In this document: piece after piece, positions 9,312-21,052 of the stretch | Numbering within the stretch: the stretch's first letter is position 1 | Layout: every line of letters begins with the position of its first letter | Assembly (NCBI GenBank): GCA_023213395.1 | Contig: CM041465.1 | Coordinates: 15,748,001-15,812,000, forward strand | Reading direction: 5' to 3' | DNA from: Cycas panzhihuaensis | Taxonomy: Eukaryota > Cycadophyta | Length of the DNA: 64,000 nucleotides | The notes under the pieces: model-generated | Told to the model about the DNA's origin: nothing | Database searches by the model: none | What the model saw: only the letters and a program-made list of their open reading frames with translations | Program-made: the position numbers and the translations under genes

Positions 9312-12300
9312 TGTTATAGAGAGGGTTAAATTAATATTCATAGGTATTAATAATCATTGTAGTAATAAAAATAAAAATATAAAAATCTTGAAATAATTAA
9401 CAATAGCATATTATACCATATATTTGCAAATAAATTAACATAGGTATACCATATTTGACAGGTAGAAAAACCCCTTAGTAGGGATTAAAAGACCACCTCC
9501 TAAACTATAGTAATACATATTAAATTTTAATATACGTTATAGTGATGATATTGGTGAGGATCTTATTCTCCCTCTTTATTGATGCCAGCTTATCCTACAT
9601 ATAGCCTATATCTCATCAATTTGATCAAGATCAGTAACCATGACCAACTTGACAAACCAACATAAAATCTAGGAAGAGATATTATTAAGGAAGATAGAGG
9701 TTCATTGAAATGGGTGGTTGTCCATTTCAATGAACTATACAATTAATTAATATATAAAGTAACTTTATAAAAGGAACCTTATCAAAAGGTAACATTAATA
9801 CATGAAAAGATAACATTATTTTAACACCCTTTAATGCCAAAATTTGATTTGTTATCATAATTATATTGAACTCATCCATTTAATACCTTTGATTATTTTT
9901 TTAAATTAAGACTACTAAGTAATGATAGAATAAACTTCATTATAGTATAAGTCTTATCAAGACCTCCTTTAGAATTGGTAAGTTTTTTTTTCCCTACTAC
10001 TTGCTAAAGAGGTAACATAGGACTCCTTACTTTTGATCATCCTCTTATGGGTGGTCTTAAGTACCCTTTTATTTTGTTGGCTTCACTTATTCCAAACAAT
10101 TATAAAAGTAGAAGTAAATCCATGCTGAAAAGAAAATCATATATACTATTTATAGGGCTTGGTTATGTTTTGGTATATTTAATCTCAACCTTCCTGATAG
10201 TAATACTTTAAGTATCTCTCATTAATTAGAATAGGTAGTTCTTGTCCTTAAGCATCTCTTAGTTCAAAGGTATTATTTACAAATAATTATGTATGGTGTA
10301 AGGCCTAATTCACAAAGAATCAAAGTTCATGTGAGCCCCAAGCTCTTCCTTGGCCTTATCCCATATTAATACCATGTCTTTGAAACTAAAACTTTTGTCT
10401 TGATTATATTTAATATAAAAGAACCTTTTTACTTAATCTTGATGAAGAAGAACTTTGTCTTTGGCCTCCTCATATTTCTATTTTAACTTTAAAAGCTTGA
10501 GAATTTTGTCACTTGAAATATTTTGATCATTTCCCTCATAATTACTATATTAAAAGCCAAGTGAAGAGGAATTATGGTGTTGGAGTGAGAAAGTGATCAA
10601 TGTGGATTTCATTAAGGGTTTATTCATATTCCTAATGAGGAATCAAAATCACTCCTAAGGCAATATTTATGAGTCAAATACAATAAGAAAGAAAAGATTA
10701 CCTAGAGAAGCAATCTCAAAATATAGTGTCACCTAGACCTAATATTTATTGAATTGGTATCCTCTCCTTCTCCAAATAATGGACCTTACTACCTTCAAGT
10801 AAATGTGAAATACCACATAATCTAGCTTTAGAAGTATTGTAAATAGTGGTTCTTGATCCACTTGTAATGTCTATAAGTTATGTAAGTTATTAAAGAAGCA
10901 CAAGATATAGAGTATGTAGATGTATTATTCATTATGATAGACAAGACAAATTTATATGAACCATCTAATAGCGAGTCTTGTGAGTAAATTATCTAATAAT
11001 TAAAAATTGATTTGACATCAATCTTCTTTTGACCATAGGACAAAAATACCAAGTAATAATATTAATTTTCATGAATAATCTTAAGACATTATGTATTTTT
11101 GAATAATTCAACCTTAAAATTAGATGTATATCTAATAATTTCCATTAGTTCTTGAGAGGTGCAAACCAATGGCTAAAGCTCATTATATAGACCAATATTA
11201 ATCAATGATTTTCTATTGGACATTTACATTATACTATACATAAGTAATACTTGATTATTTATTACAACCAATGGTTATCTTTTACTAATTTAATATCTAT
11301 CAATCAACCTTACAGGGTATTAACTATAACCTACATGCCATCAATTGAACTATTGTCAACTGCACTACACAAAATATATTTATTTCTTCCCAACTAGGTT
11401 TATTGGTTTGAGAACTAAAGGAAATACGTATAAGATAAAAGAAAGTGTAGAAGTTGAATTTGAAGCAATGGATGATTATTGTGGTGATGAATTATTATAG
11501 GCCTTATGACCCAATTAAGATAAAATAGTACTTTGGGTTAAGCTAGTAATAATAGAGACACAAACAACAATGATATATAGACAATATACTTAGCAAAAAG
11601 ATCATCTAAGCCATATGTCACTACATTCTATTAAGGACTAAAAAAGGTTGCTTGGGACTCATTGGCCAAGGTACATCATAACTATTTTTTAGATACCTAC
11701 CCCCAATTGCAAAAAGAATGGTTTTGATATTGTTGACCTAAATAATAGAAGCATTGCTACAAAATTTAATATGATAGACTACTTTTTAAAGTAGGGTCAT
11801 AACTGTACATAGAGAGTGATTAAAATAGAATGCTCATAATAGAAAACACAAGTTGTTCTATACTAAATAACAAATGATTATGTAGCACATAACACTATTT
11901 TCTTATAACCCATTATTACATTGGATAAATTATTGTCTATTACATCGTTTGAATTACCATTTTACCTATTTATTACATATTATTTATCCAAGTAATATCT
12001 ATAACTATAAACCCACTTTTGTATGCACCCATTTTTTTCTTATTACTAGTAAAGTTCAACAATGAAATTAGAATAAAAGACAATTCAAATAACAAGTTCA
12101 TTAAGGAAACTAAACTTAGTTCCCAATGCCAAACAAGCTATTAAATTAAAGTTATAAAGCACTGGATTATGAGATTGCATAAACATGGATCATTTTTATG
12201 TTGACAAATCCTTGCATTATATACTATCTAACATATTGAATTTTGTACTACTATTGGCTGGAAATGGAGGCTCAAGCTTTGATATGTCACAAAACTTTTA

Positions 12301-12937
12301 TGGCATATAAATAATAATTTTCTATATTGTTAAATAAATGTATTATGACCTACTATAAAAATAATAAAGCAAACATAAAGATAACTATTATGGTCTGACC
12401 TTATCCAACATAACATGATGAATTCAATTGCTTATTTAAGACTTTATGATGAACTTTTCTATAATGTTAGGTTGGACATCAATGCCTCATCAATAATTAT
12501 TGGTAGTTTTCCAAGATTCAATAGTTCCTCAAATGAAATAAAAACTACTTTTACACCATCACAATCAAGTTGAATGCTTCTTTGTTTATAAGTAAGAAGA
12601 ATTATAAAATAAAAAAAGAAATGAAAAAACCTTGGTTTTCTTAATTCCATTCTATAAGTGCAACCAATTTATAGATACAAATCTCTCCTTTGAGTAATGG
12701 TGTCCATAACATCATTTTAAAAGAATTAAGAAGTTGATATGCTACTAACTTTACATTATTAGTTTCCAAGAAAGAAAAAGCATTGTGTAATTTGACTATT
12801 TTGGCTAGTTCCCTTATTCTAGGTTTTGCTGCTTGAATCTAGTCAAGAATGGATAGGTCAATTGGATTTTTTAATGATGAACTAAATTTTATGATCCTTA
12901 ATATGTATAAGTTGCTTTGGTTTGACCCTCTTTGCCT
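9312..12937. other. AT-rich region, no gene recognised
   Basis: About 3.6 kb with only short chance frames. The first few hundred bases may be a decayed copia LTR (see 9300-9311). The right edge is the pre-insertion target of Gypsy-B. No tandem array or protein motif was found. Confidence 0.55.
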
Positions 12938-12942
12938 CTAGT

Positions 12943-13678
12943 TGTTGACTACTGATTTATTCCCTATTGCAAGATCTTCACTTGTCAAGGGTTTCCACTA
13001 TAGTCTAGGGTGTGTGCACATGGTCAACATACATAGTCTTTATTTATTAAGACACATAAGTCCACAAGTGACTCATTCACATAAATTCACCATGTATTCA
13101 TCAATGTGTACACATGATTTTTTATATAACTCTCTTATTTTATTAGACAATAGTCAATATTACATCATACAAGGTACATTTTGGTCTAACTGTTCAACCG
13201 TGCTAGGTCAAGTGCCATTGGAATCACTTGGCTCTCACATCCATACCAATGAGTAGATGTGTTTATATACACTATGCATTGTTGTCATAAAATGGCTGCA
13301 TCTACAATTGCAACCATTCATTCTTCTGAATAGATGCCTGTTTAGTCCTTAACCACTCTTTATTAATCTCTTAGTATAGTCCTCTATCTGTACAACTATC
13401 CATGTGTCACATCCATTCTGCATCCATTCTGCATCCATTCCCTTCTCTATTTGCTACAGTCTTACTATCTAGCATTTGTTCCTTTGTCCATTCGATGCAT
13501 TCCTTTTATACAATGTCCATTCATATAGTGGGATGGACTATATTCCATTCTCTATTTCATTTGTTCTCTATCTTAAATGCATGCCGAATGGTTGTCTTGT
13601 AAGATACCCATTATTTTGATAGGTTTTCATCATATATTCCTTTCCCTAAACGCACAAGTGTCAACTATAACTGCAACA
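12943..13678 (-). repeat. Gypsy-B 3' LTR (left copy)
   Basis: Begins TGTTGACTAC and ends tgcAACA. It aligns along its length with 20319-21047, and in part with the Gypsy-C LTR, which shares the TGTTGAC start and a following segment with cttgtcaagg and tatagtctag. Confidence 0.92.
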
Positions 13679-13799
13679 TCTATCTGAGGTCAATAAAAAT
13701 GGTTGAGCATCCATGTTCCATTTCAAAAATTTTAAAATTTTATTCTTTTTCTCCTCTCATCTTTTTTGTAATTAGGGTTGCTCTTGCAGTCCTGGTTAG

Positions 13800-14861
13800 T
13801 GTGCTGACTCCATGGCTCTCAACATATCCTCATTAATATGTGTTAGGGTATCTATTATGGTGTCCTTCTCTTTAATCTTTTCCTATAATTCCATTGTTTG
13901 TGCCTTGTACCCTTCTTCTAAATCTTGTAGCAACTGAATAATCTATGTACCCTTTTCACTTAAGGGTGTCTATGAAGAACATTCCCCTAGTTCTGAAATT
14001 GCTTGAGGAAGCTTTGCTTCCCATTCCCTTAGTAGCTCCTCTACTTTTGTCTATTCTCTACTTCTTTTCAGGCCTCTTTTTGTTGCTTGCTTTTGTCAAA
14101 GTGCAAAAGAGGCTTCTGTCTTATGATATACCCATTTTAATACTTTGGCTATCTACACTTTGACCTTTTACTTTACTCCTAGGTCTTGGGTACCACTTGG
14201 TATAATATTAATTCATTTCTTTATCATTGGTTCCCCAACTTAAATAGGTAAGGAAGTGGGATGGATGTCTAGACATTACTAAAATAATAAAGCCAATAAC
14301 ACTGATGGCTATCTAAAGGGGTGAATTTAGAGTTCCCCTAACTATTGCTTGATGTTGTTAGCTAAGAAATCACACCAGTTCATCTTAACCCCATCTCATA
14401 GTACTAAAAGTAAGGGTACTAACCCTCAAGGAATGTATGTATGTTTTTGTTTTGAGAGGAATTTGGACACTAGAATTTTGTCAACCCATTACAATTTTTT
14501 ATTTAAAAGATCCATAATTTGGATTCCCCTGAAATAAACTTAAGTGTTTGGGTCACAAAATTCCCTTGTCTATGTTTCTCTATCTACTTCTAACCTCTTT
14601 GTTACTGTGGGGGTTTCTCCTTCATTGGATAACCCTGCCACCTCATGAATGGATACCACATCTATTTTCACCTTCTCCCCATTCCATTCCATGACTATAA
14701 TAATTTGTTCAATCAATTTTGGGTCCCAATATACAAGGAGGCATGATGACAAAGTCCTCCTATTAAGCTTGTCTGACTTTTATCCTAAAGTCCTTTGATA
14801 ATTCTTCCAATTCTCCTTGGAGTTTTAGTAGATAAGCCTCATGAATACATGCAATCTTCAT
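13800..14861 (-). pseudogene. Gypsy-B post-pol ORF (env-position)
   Basis: Minus-strand remnant starting at the ATG at 14861-14859 (MKIACIHEAYLLKLQGELEE). This aligns with the start of the Gypsy-C frame at 37891 (MRIASCQETFLPRLKKDLEA), which supports both starts. A middle block (LSNEGETPTVTKRLEVD) matches LHNEGEVPMTTKHSEVD in Gypsy-C. The end (about 13945-13800) keeps a charged helical segment reading EEGYKAQTMEL, stop, EKIKEKD. Several stops and shifts kill it. Its position after integrase is that of extra or env-like ORFs in plant gypsy elements; I see no membrane segment, so I do not call it an envelope protein. Confidence 0.75.
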
Positions 14862-15289
14862 ATTTGAGGGCATGCATTCCTTAATTTAGATGATTGAGTG
14901 GGTCATTCCTTCTTAGGGCTATATTTGGACCTATTCGTCTGTGTGTTTGAATGGAAGAATGATTATAGGATTCTATTCTTTATAATTCACTTTTTCATAT
15001 CTGTTCAGATCGCATTCCTATTTGGGAATGTATATAGTTCAATTTATTCCATTTTTGAAATAATTCTACATTCTAGACAATTTTTATTTTTTCCATTCCC
15101 TAGGAGGAATATACCATCTTTTGCTAGTCCCTTTTACCTGGTTACATTCTAAACTTAGGACGCAAGGTATAATTTACTTAGACTTTTGTCTAGATATATT
15201 AATTTTGTGAGTTACAATTAGTTTTTTCTCTGTTTTTTAGTTTTTTTGTAAAGATTTTTATGTTTATATATCAGTGTAGAGTCATGGTG

Positions 15290-15580
15290 CTAATTCTAGG
15301 ATAACTTTTAGTTGTTTACAACTTCATGCAATACGTATTATACATCCAGTTGACTCAGATTGGAGGTGTGTACTCAATAATAATATTTCTTTAATCAACT
15401 ACTGTTGAGTAGGGTAGGTAGCTTATAACCACTTATATCTTATAATTAAACTAATCCATTCTAATAATTATTTTCTACTTAGTGGGGCTCTAACCATCAC
15501 AACTTTAGTTTTTTGGGATATGTGTGGAATTTACTGTCATATAATAGGACTCGTTTCCCTTCTTTAAACTAAGGGCATCT
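15290..15580 (-). pseudogene. Gypsy-B integrase C-terminal part, beyond the nested copia
   Basis: Aligns with the Gypsy-C region at 38640-38900 (for example gacttcatgcaa-type and tgctgtcata-type landmarks). It continues, across Copia-II, with the sequence from 18883. It is too decayed to read as protein but its homology and position mark it as the integrase tail. Confidence 0.65.
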
Positions 15581-15782
15581 TGATAGAATTCTAAGACACA
15601 GATGAATAGAACTGAATGGTTCAATACTTATTGATTAACTGAATGGAAATTTATACAAGTTGGAGTTGTAACTCCTTTAGAACTAAATGTAACTGCTACA
15701 TGTCTAACTGACATGTGTCCAAGTGGTGAGTGTCTTAAGTTACATAAATAGTGGGTCTCTAGATAAAACATTATATCCAACA
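15581..15782 (-). repeat. Copia-II 3' LTR (left copy)
   Basis: TGATAGAATT to TCCAACA, 202 bp. The minus strand has the purine tract ttaagagaggg at 15783-15793 immediately inside it. Confidence 0.95.
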
Positions 15783-15793
15783 CCCTCTCTTAA

Positions 15794-16352
15794 TGTTTTA
15801 TCCAGTTAATCCTATTTTGTCTCTAAGAATTTGAAATTTATCTTTGCCCAGAGGCTTGGTCAGAATGTCAACCACTTGATCTGAAGTTGGGCAGTACACA
15901 AGATTGATTTCCTTACTTTGAATCTTTTCTCAGATGAAGTGTTGATGTAGCTCAATGTGTTTTATTCTGGCATGCAGTACTGGGTTCTTTGCAATCTTGA
16001 TTGCACTTTGATTGTCGCAATGGAGTACAGTGGCTTCTTGTTGAGATAGATTTAGATCCTAAAGAAGTTATCTCAACCAAACTGCTTCTGTGGTGGCACT
16101 GCCAGCTGACTTATACTCTACTTCTGTGGATGATAGGGCCACAGTGGCTTGTTTCTTACTGCTCCAGGAGATAGGAGCTGATCTGGGGAAGAAGCAATAT
16201 CCACTGGTGGATTTTCTTTGTTCCTTGTCACCTGCCCAATCTGAGTCACAGTATCAGATTAACTGAGTTGTATTCTCCTTTGGATATGTCAACTTTAGTT
16301 CTGTTGTTCCCTTCAGATACCTTAGTATCTTCTTTGCTTCTTGCCAATGTCT
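15794..16352 (-). pseudogene. Copia-II RNase H
   Basis: Continues the RT frame. It keeps the copia RNase H landmarks and acidic residues: CDSDWAGD, then KSTSGYCFF, SSTEVEY, and LHCDNQSAIKIAKN, ending with DILTKPLGKDKFQILRDKIGL just before the purine tract. Only a few stops interrupt it, and the catalytic Asp, Glu and Asp appear intact. It would be translated only as part of the damaged polyprotein. Confidence 0.9.
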
Positions 16353-17270
16353 TTATCTTAGCTCATGCATGTATCTAGATATTAATCCCACAGAATAAGC
16401 AATGTCTGCTCTGGTTGCTGTTAGATAGATAAGACTCCCAACAAGTTGCCTGTACAATGTGACATTGATGTGAGGTTCTTCTTCGTCTGGTATCATGTTG
16501 CAATTGACTTCCATGGGTGTACTGTATGGATTGCACTCTTCCATTCTGAACTTTGTTAACAAATCTTTGATGTATTTGGCCTGACATAAGGTGAATGCAG
16601 TATCCTGTTGTTCTACTCGGATCCCTAGGTAATAGTTAAGAAGACCTAGGTTGATCATTTCAAACTTCCTCTCCAATTGATGTTTTATGTCACTTACAGA
16701 TTCAACATCATTACCTGTAAGTATCATGTCATCAACATATACAACCAGAATTGTGACAACTTCATTTGTACCTTTTATATATAAGCTTGAATCTAAGCTG
16801 CACCTGCTGAACCCATTTTCACATAGGTATTCATCAAGTTCGGCATACCAAGCATGAGGAGCTTGCTTCAGACCATACATGGCTTTCTTTAATTTGTAGA
16901 CCAAGTGTTCTTGACCCTGCTTAATATATCCTTCAAGTTGGGCCATATACACTTCTTCCTTGATCTCTCCATTTAGAAATGCACTTTTAACATCTAATTG
17001 ATACACATTCCAATTTTTTTAAGCTTCTAGAGCAATTACTATTCTCACAGTGCTGAGTTTTGCTACTGGTGAGAAGGTTTCATCATAGTCCACCCCAACT
17101 GTTTGAGTGTATCCCTTAGCAACTAACCTAGCCTTATACTTTTCCACTTTCCCATTTGCTCCTTCCTTTATTTTGTAGATCCATCTGTAATTTACCACTG
17201 ATTTATTTGGTGGTAATTCTACTAAATCCCAGGTTTGATTCTTGATGATAGAGTCTAATTCATAATTCAT
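16353..17270 (-). pseudogene. Copia-II reverse transcriptase, one internal stop
   Basis: Two open stretches (17270-17019 and 17006-16353, the second 217 codons) lie in the same frame and are split by one TAA at 17016-17018. Motifs in order: TWDLVELPPNKSVVNYRWIY, RLVAKGYTQTVGVDYDETFS, YQLDVKSAFLNGEIKEEVYM, KAMYGLKQAPHAWY, the catalytic YVDDMILTGND, then LNYYLGI and GSLIYLTATRADIAYSVG. Catalytic YVDD is intact. This is the best-preserved RT in the window. Confidence 0.95.
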
Positions 17271-17320
17271 GGTATTTCTCCAAACTGAGTGTTCTTTAGC
17301 TTCTATATATGACTGCAGTT

Positions 17321-17965
17321 CTAGATGGCTATATAGAGCCCTTTGTTTTGGCTTCTTGTCTTGTGTGGTAAGATGTCTTCCTTTCTTTCCTCAATGGTTT
17401 TGAGATACCATTTGGGAAGCCTTTTTTCTTTTTCTATTTCAACTGCCTTGGGTTCATCTGGAAATGTTTCCTCATCTTCCGAAGTAGGGTGACTTTCTTG
17501 AGTTTCTTCTAGAAGATCTTCAGAGGTAATTTCAAATTGTTCTTTAGGTTCTTCTTTAGGTGGTTCTTGAAGAATGTTATGAGAATGTCCCTCTATTACT
17601 TGGATTTGCTTGCTAAGCTCTTTATCACTATCTTCGTTGAACACAACATCACGGCTTACATAGATCTTGTTTGTCTTGGGATCTATGCACTTGTAGGCTT
17701 TAAAGTTCTTACTATATCTAATCATGATACATTCTATGCTTTTCAAGTCCAGCTTGGTTTTTCTTTTGTTTGGTATGTGTACAAAGGCTTGACTGCCAAA
17801 TACCTTTAGATGGCTAACATCTGGTTTTTCCCCGTCTGTGCTTCTTCGTGTGTAAGATGTTCTACTGCTTTGGTTGGGCTCCTATTCAGTAAGTAACATG
17901 CAGTGTTTACTGCCTCTACCCAATAATTCTTTGGGACTCCTTTCCCATGCACCATACTACGAGCA
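17321..17965 (-). pseudogene. Copia-II integrase C-terminal half
   Basis: Begins abruptly at ARSMVHGKGVPKNYWVEAVN, which in Copia-III lies just after the catalytic Glu, so all catalytic residues are lost. It continues with IECIMIRYSKNFKAYKCIDP and SRDVVFNEDS (17746-17600) and an acidic linker with PKWYLKTIEERKEDI. A frameshift near 17760 separates the parts. The deletion joint near 17960 shows a repeated gtagtatggtKcatg on both sides. Confidence 0.85.
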
Positions 17966-18668
17966 TGAACCATACTACAAGTTGCAGACGTCCTAGGTCA
18001 TACAACGGTATGGATTTTTGTATGGTACAGAAGGTGTATGGATGAAGGCAAACTATACCTCAAAAGAAAGCTAGTGGCGAGAGGATTCCATATCTAAAAT
18101 TACTTTTCTAAGATAGTCCCTAGTTTGGGAGAAAAATAATCTGAAAAGCAATCTTGACGGCTAGGTTTTTTTGAGAAAAATGCTTATATCAATCAAATCA
18201 CTCATTTAAATCAGTCAAAATCAGTCACAATGGGGGTGTACAGAGTATAAAGAGAGTTTATGAATGTTTTCAGAGAGAAAATCGAGAGAAAACTGAGGAT
18301 TTTGGGTACCTGTGTCTCAAGACCCATGCCCTTCTAAAAACTGGGTAAAACCCCTTCAAAATGGCTCCTGATGACTTCATGCCAGTAGAGAAAGATGATA
18401 AGGATGGTCTGATCTACCTTCTAGCCAAATTTTAGCTCATTCTGAGCACTTCAAATTTTTGTCCATACAGTTCCATACGGTTCCGTACTGTGTCCGTACA
18501 CAGTCAAAATTCTTCTCTCCTTTGTTTTGATTCTAGACTGGGATTTCAACTGCCTCCTTCTTACCTTCTAAACTTCTTCAGTCTTTCATACAGTTATTCT
18601 ACCTCTATCTTACTTGGACACAACTTGAATCACTGGCACAACCCTCTCTCAATCAGACAGGATGACCT
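17966..18668 (-). other. Copia-II 5' leader
   Basis: Untranslated leader between primer site and deletion joint. Its start (caggtcatcctgtctgattg) matches the Copia-III leader start at 32812, and the later ttgagctaaaatttRgct-type block also recurs at 33020, so Copia-II and III are one family. Short gtac-rich palindromes lie at 18461-18506. Confidence 0.75.
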
Positions 18669-18680
18669 GCTCTGATACCA
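18669..18680 (-). other. Copia-II primer-binding site
   Basis: The minus strand reads TGGTATCAGAGC, an exact copy of the conserved copia primer site, directly touching the LTR at 18681. Confidence 0.95.
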
Positions 18681-18882
18681 TGATAGAATTCTAAGACATA
18701 GATGAATAGAACTAAATGGTTCAATACTTATTGATCAACTGAATAGAAATTTATACAAGTTGGAGTTGTAACTCCTTTGGAACTAAATGTAACTGCTACA
18801 TGTCTAATTGACACATGTCCAAGTGGTGAGTGTCTTAAGTTACATACAAAGTGGGTCTCTAGATAAAACATTATATCCAACA
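18681..18882 (-). repeat. Copia-II 5' LTR (right copy)
   Basis: 202 bp, TGATAGAATT to TCCAACA; the same length as the left copy and followed by the target duplication catct. Confidence 0.95.
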
Positions 18883-19810
18883 CATCTAAGATGGCAGTCA
18901 TGCCATGCCTTTTGTCTCATTTTTTTAATCTCTTACATCCATTCTAATTTCTGCCTATCTTTGTTAAGTTGAATTAATTACCATAAGCCATTCTCACAAA
19001 GATTGGGTGTCATCCAATTAACAAGCTAAGGTAATCCTCAAAATAGGTATTTGAAATTCAATAGGGAGTATGGCTTCTACCCCATACACTAACTTAAATG
19101 GAGTATGTCTCATGGCTTACTTGTAGGTGGTGTGGGACGCCCATAAGATAGATGGTAGTTTTCTTACCTAATCAGATCTACCAATATCACACACTTTTCA
19201 TAAATAATTTGTCTAAGATTTTAGTTGAGATTTTTTCTTGCCCATTCACATGAGGGTAATATGATATGGATTTATGATGTGTGATTAGAAATGTTTCTAT
19301 TAATTCTTTGATCACCTCATTGAGGAAGTGGGATCCTTGATCATTGATCATCTCAATAGGACATCCAAACTTGGTGATAATAACCTCATAGATAAACCCA
19401 GCTATATTGGTTGAATCTACTTTATGTAGTGGCTTAGATTCCACCCATTTTATGGCATAATCTATGGCTACTAGAATGTAATGAGCTTGTGTTCTTCTTA
19501 CAACTGGATTCATTGGTCCAATAAAATCTAGACCCTATTTCTCAAAGGGTGCCAAGGGAAGGACCATATTTAAGGGATTAAGATCTAATCTATTGGGTTT
19601 CCCTACCCTTTGGTAATAGTCACATTTTTTCACCTAGTGTTTTATATCCTTAAATAAGGTTAGCCACTAGAATCTAGTTGTTAAGATTTTTTTTTTTTTG
19701 TACTCTTTGACCCTGCATTCCCTCTTGCAATCCCTTCATAGGCCTGGGATATCACCTAGTCTACTTTGTGTGGATGAATACATCAATGCAAAACATCATC
19801 TGGTCTAGCT
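18883..19810 (-). pseudogene. Gypsy-B integrase zinc region and core
   Basis: The open stretch 19513-19187 holds the core: first Asp in LVAIDYAIKWVESKPL, second in INDQGSHFLNE, and the third position reads NGQEKIS where Gypsy-C has NGQAESS, so the catalytic Glu appears to be Lys. The zinc region lies at about 19620-19800 and is degraded. The sequence continues into the C-terminal part at 15580 once Copia-II is removed. Confidence 0.85.
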
Positions 19811-19832
19811 AATATAATTCTCCCCTAATTAT

Positions 19833-20241
19833 TTAGTAGGGCTCTGCTTTTCTCACTAGATTTCGTTTTTGTACTTTATCCATTATTGGTGTGTATTGTC
19901 CTATGACTAGGAATTCTATTATATCCTCATACCATTCTATGGTAACTGATTCAACATTGAAGTATGCTATATCTGGGAAATTATTTGAAACTCTTATAGC
20001 TTTTTCTCCATTATGTATTCTCGAAAGTGGATTAGGAATGATATGGGCTTTTCCTAGTTTCAAAATGATTTAAAAAGTGAATTCTTAGAATAAAATCAAC
20101 CAACATCTAATACATTATCTCAACAATGGTTTGTTAACTAGGTACATGAGTTCCTAATGATATACATAAAATATGAAAGGATTCATTAATAAATAATGGT
20201 GGAACTTCTAGAGAGCATACACCATTCTAAGCCCTTCGCTT
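19833..20241 (-). pseudogene. Gypsy-B RNase H fragment and linker
   Basis: The linker (20063-19833) reads KLGKAHIIPNPLSRIHNGE, the end of gypsy RNase H (usually K-x-N-x-x-x-D-x-L-S-R). To the right, 20070-20241 aligns base by base with the Gypsy-C RNase H at 40110-40290 (taataaataatg-type and gcatacaccat landmarks). The homology stops exactly where the tRNA-Glu copy starts; upstream RNase H, RT, protease and gag are missing. Confidence 0.8.
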
Positions 20242-20317
20242 TCTATTGTAGTCTAGTTGGTTAGGATATTTGACTCTCACCTGAGAGACCCAAGTTTAAG
20301 ACCCAACAACAAAACCA
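20242..20317 (+). tRNA. Decayed full-length tRNA-Glu(CUC) with encoded CCA, at the Gypsy-B primer site
   Basis: Seventy-three bases align without gaps to plant tRNA-Glu(CUC) as I know it, followed by CCA (20315-20317). By eye about 15 positions differ and all but one are C-to-T or G-to-A. The A-box region tagtctagttgg is unchanged, the loop ctctcac keeps anticodon CTC (20276-20278), and the B box has decayed to agtttaagacc. One base separates CCA from the Gypsy-B 5' LTR. A normal primer site is only the first 12-18 bases of the complement of the tRNA 3' end; here the whole tRNA is present and its 5' end meets the RNase H fragment. It is a pseudogene copy, not an active tRNA gene. Confidence 0.88.
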
Positions 20318-20318
20318 A

Positions 20319-21047
20319 CATTGACTACTAATTTGCTCCCTATTGTAATATCTTCACTTGTTAAGGGTTTCCATTGTAGTCTAGGGTGTGTGAACGTGGT
20401 CAACATATATAATCTTTATTTATTAAGTGACATAACTCCATAAGTAACTTATTCACATATATTCACCATGTATTCCTTAATGCGTACACATGCTTTTCCA
20501 CATAACTCCCTTATTTTATTAGATAATAGTCAATATTACATCATATAAGGTACATTATAGTCTAGTTGGTTAACTGTACTAGGTCAGGTACCATTGGAAT
20601 CACTTACTCAACTCTCATATCCATCCCAATGAGTAGATGTGTTTATATACACTTTGTATTCCTATTATGGAATAGTTGCATCTATAGTCACAACCATCCA
20701 TTCTTCTGAATGAATGCCTATTTAGTCCTTATCTAGTCTTTGTTAATCTCTTAATATAGTCCTCTATCTATACGATTGTCTATATGTCACATCCATTTCA
20801 CATCTATTCCCTTCTATGTTTGCTGCATTCCTATTGTCTAACATCCATTCCTTTCTTTTTTTGATACATTCCTTCTATGTAGTGTCTGTTCCTACGGTGG
20901 GATGGACTGTATTTCATGCTTTGTTTCATCCATTCTCTATCCCAAATGCATGTTGAATGGTTGCCTTGCAAGATACCCATTGTTTTGCTGGGTTTTCATC
21001 ATACATTCCCTTCTTTGAATGCACATGTGTTAATTATAATTGCAACA
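20319..21047 (-). repeat. Gypsy-B 5' LTR (right copy)
   Basis: 729 bp. Starts cattgacta where the left copy has tgttgacta (the terminal TG has mutated) and ends tgcAACA, followed by the target duplication ctagt. Confidence 0.9.
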
Positions 21048-21052
21048 CTAGT

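Larger units (their letters stand above)
15581..18882 (-). mobile_element. Copia-II: 3.3 kb deleted Ty1/copia, nested in Gypsy-B
   Basis: Two 202-bp LTRs, an exact primer site, a polypurine tract and a perfect 5-bp duplication catct (15576-15580, 18883-18887). By eye the LTRs differ at 10 of 202 positions, 8 of them transitions, making it the youngest datable insertion here. The deletion spans gag, protease and the first half of integrase; leader sequence joins integrase near 17960. It interrupts the Gypsy-B integrase. Confidence 0.95.
12943..21047 (-). mobile_element. Gypsy-B: internally deleted Ty3/gypsy with nested copia
   Basis: Bounded by LTRs of 736 bp (12943-13678) and 729 bp (20319-21047), with the perfect 5-bp duplication ctagt at 12938-12942 and 21048-21052. 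Minus-strand order: 5' LTR, full tRNA-Glu copy, RNase H fragment, linker, integrase (interrupted by Copia-II), post-pol ORF, 3' LTR. Gag, protease and most of RT are missing. Where sampled (first 300 bp) the LTRs differ at roughly 15% of sites, so it is old. It is related to Gypsy-C in pol and post-pol sequence. Confidence 0.92.

Noticed and set aside
14898-15152. Phe-rich plus-strand frame of 84 codons
   Set aside because: It lies antisense to Gypsy-B sequence between integrase and the post-pol ORF, has no motif, and reflects A-rich sequence on the coding strand.
20242-20317. Functional tRNA-Glu gene or tRNA-derived SINE
   Set aside because: The B box and acceptor stem are decayed, CCA is encoded (unusual for nuclear tRNA genes), and the sequence sits exactly at the LTR primer site. 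There is no SINE body or A-rich tail; the next sequence is RNase H homology.
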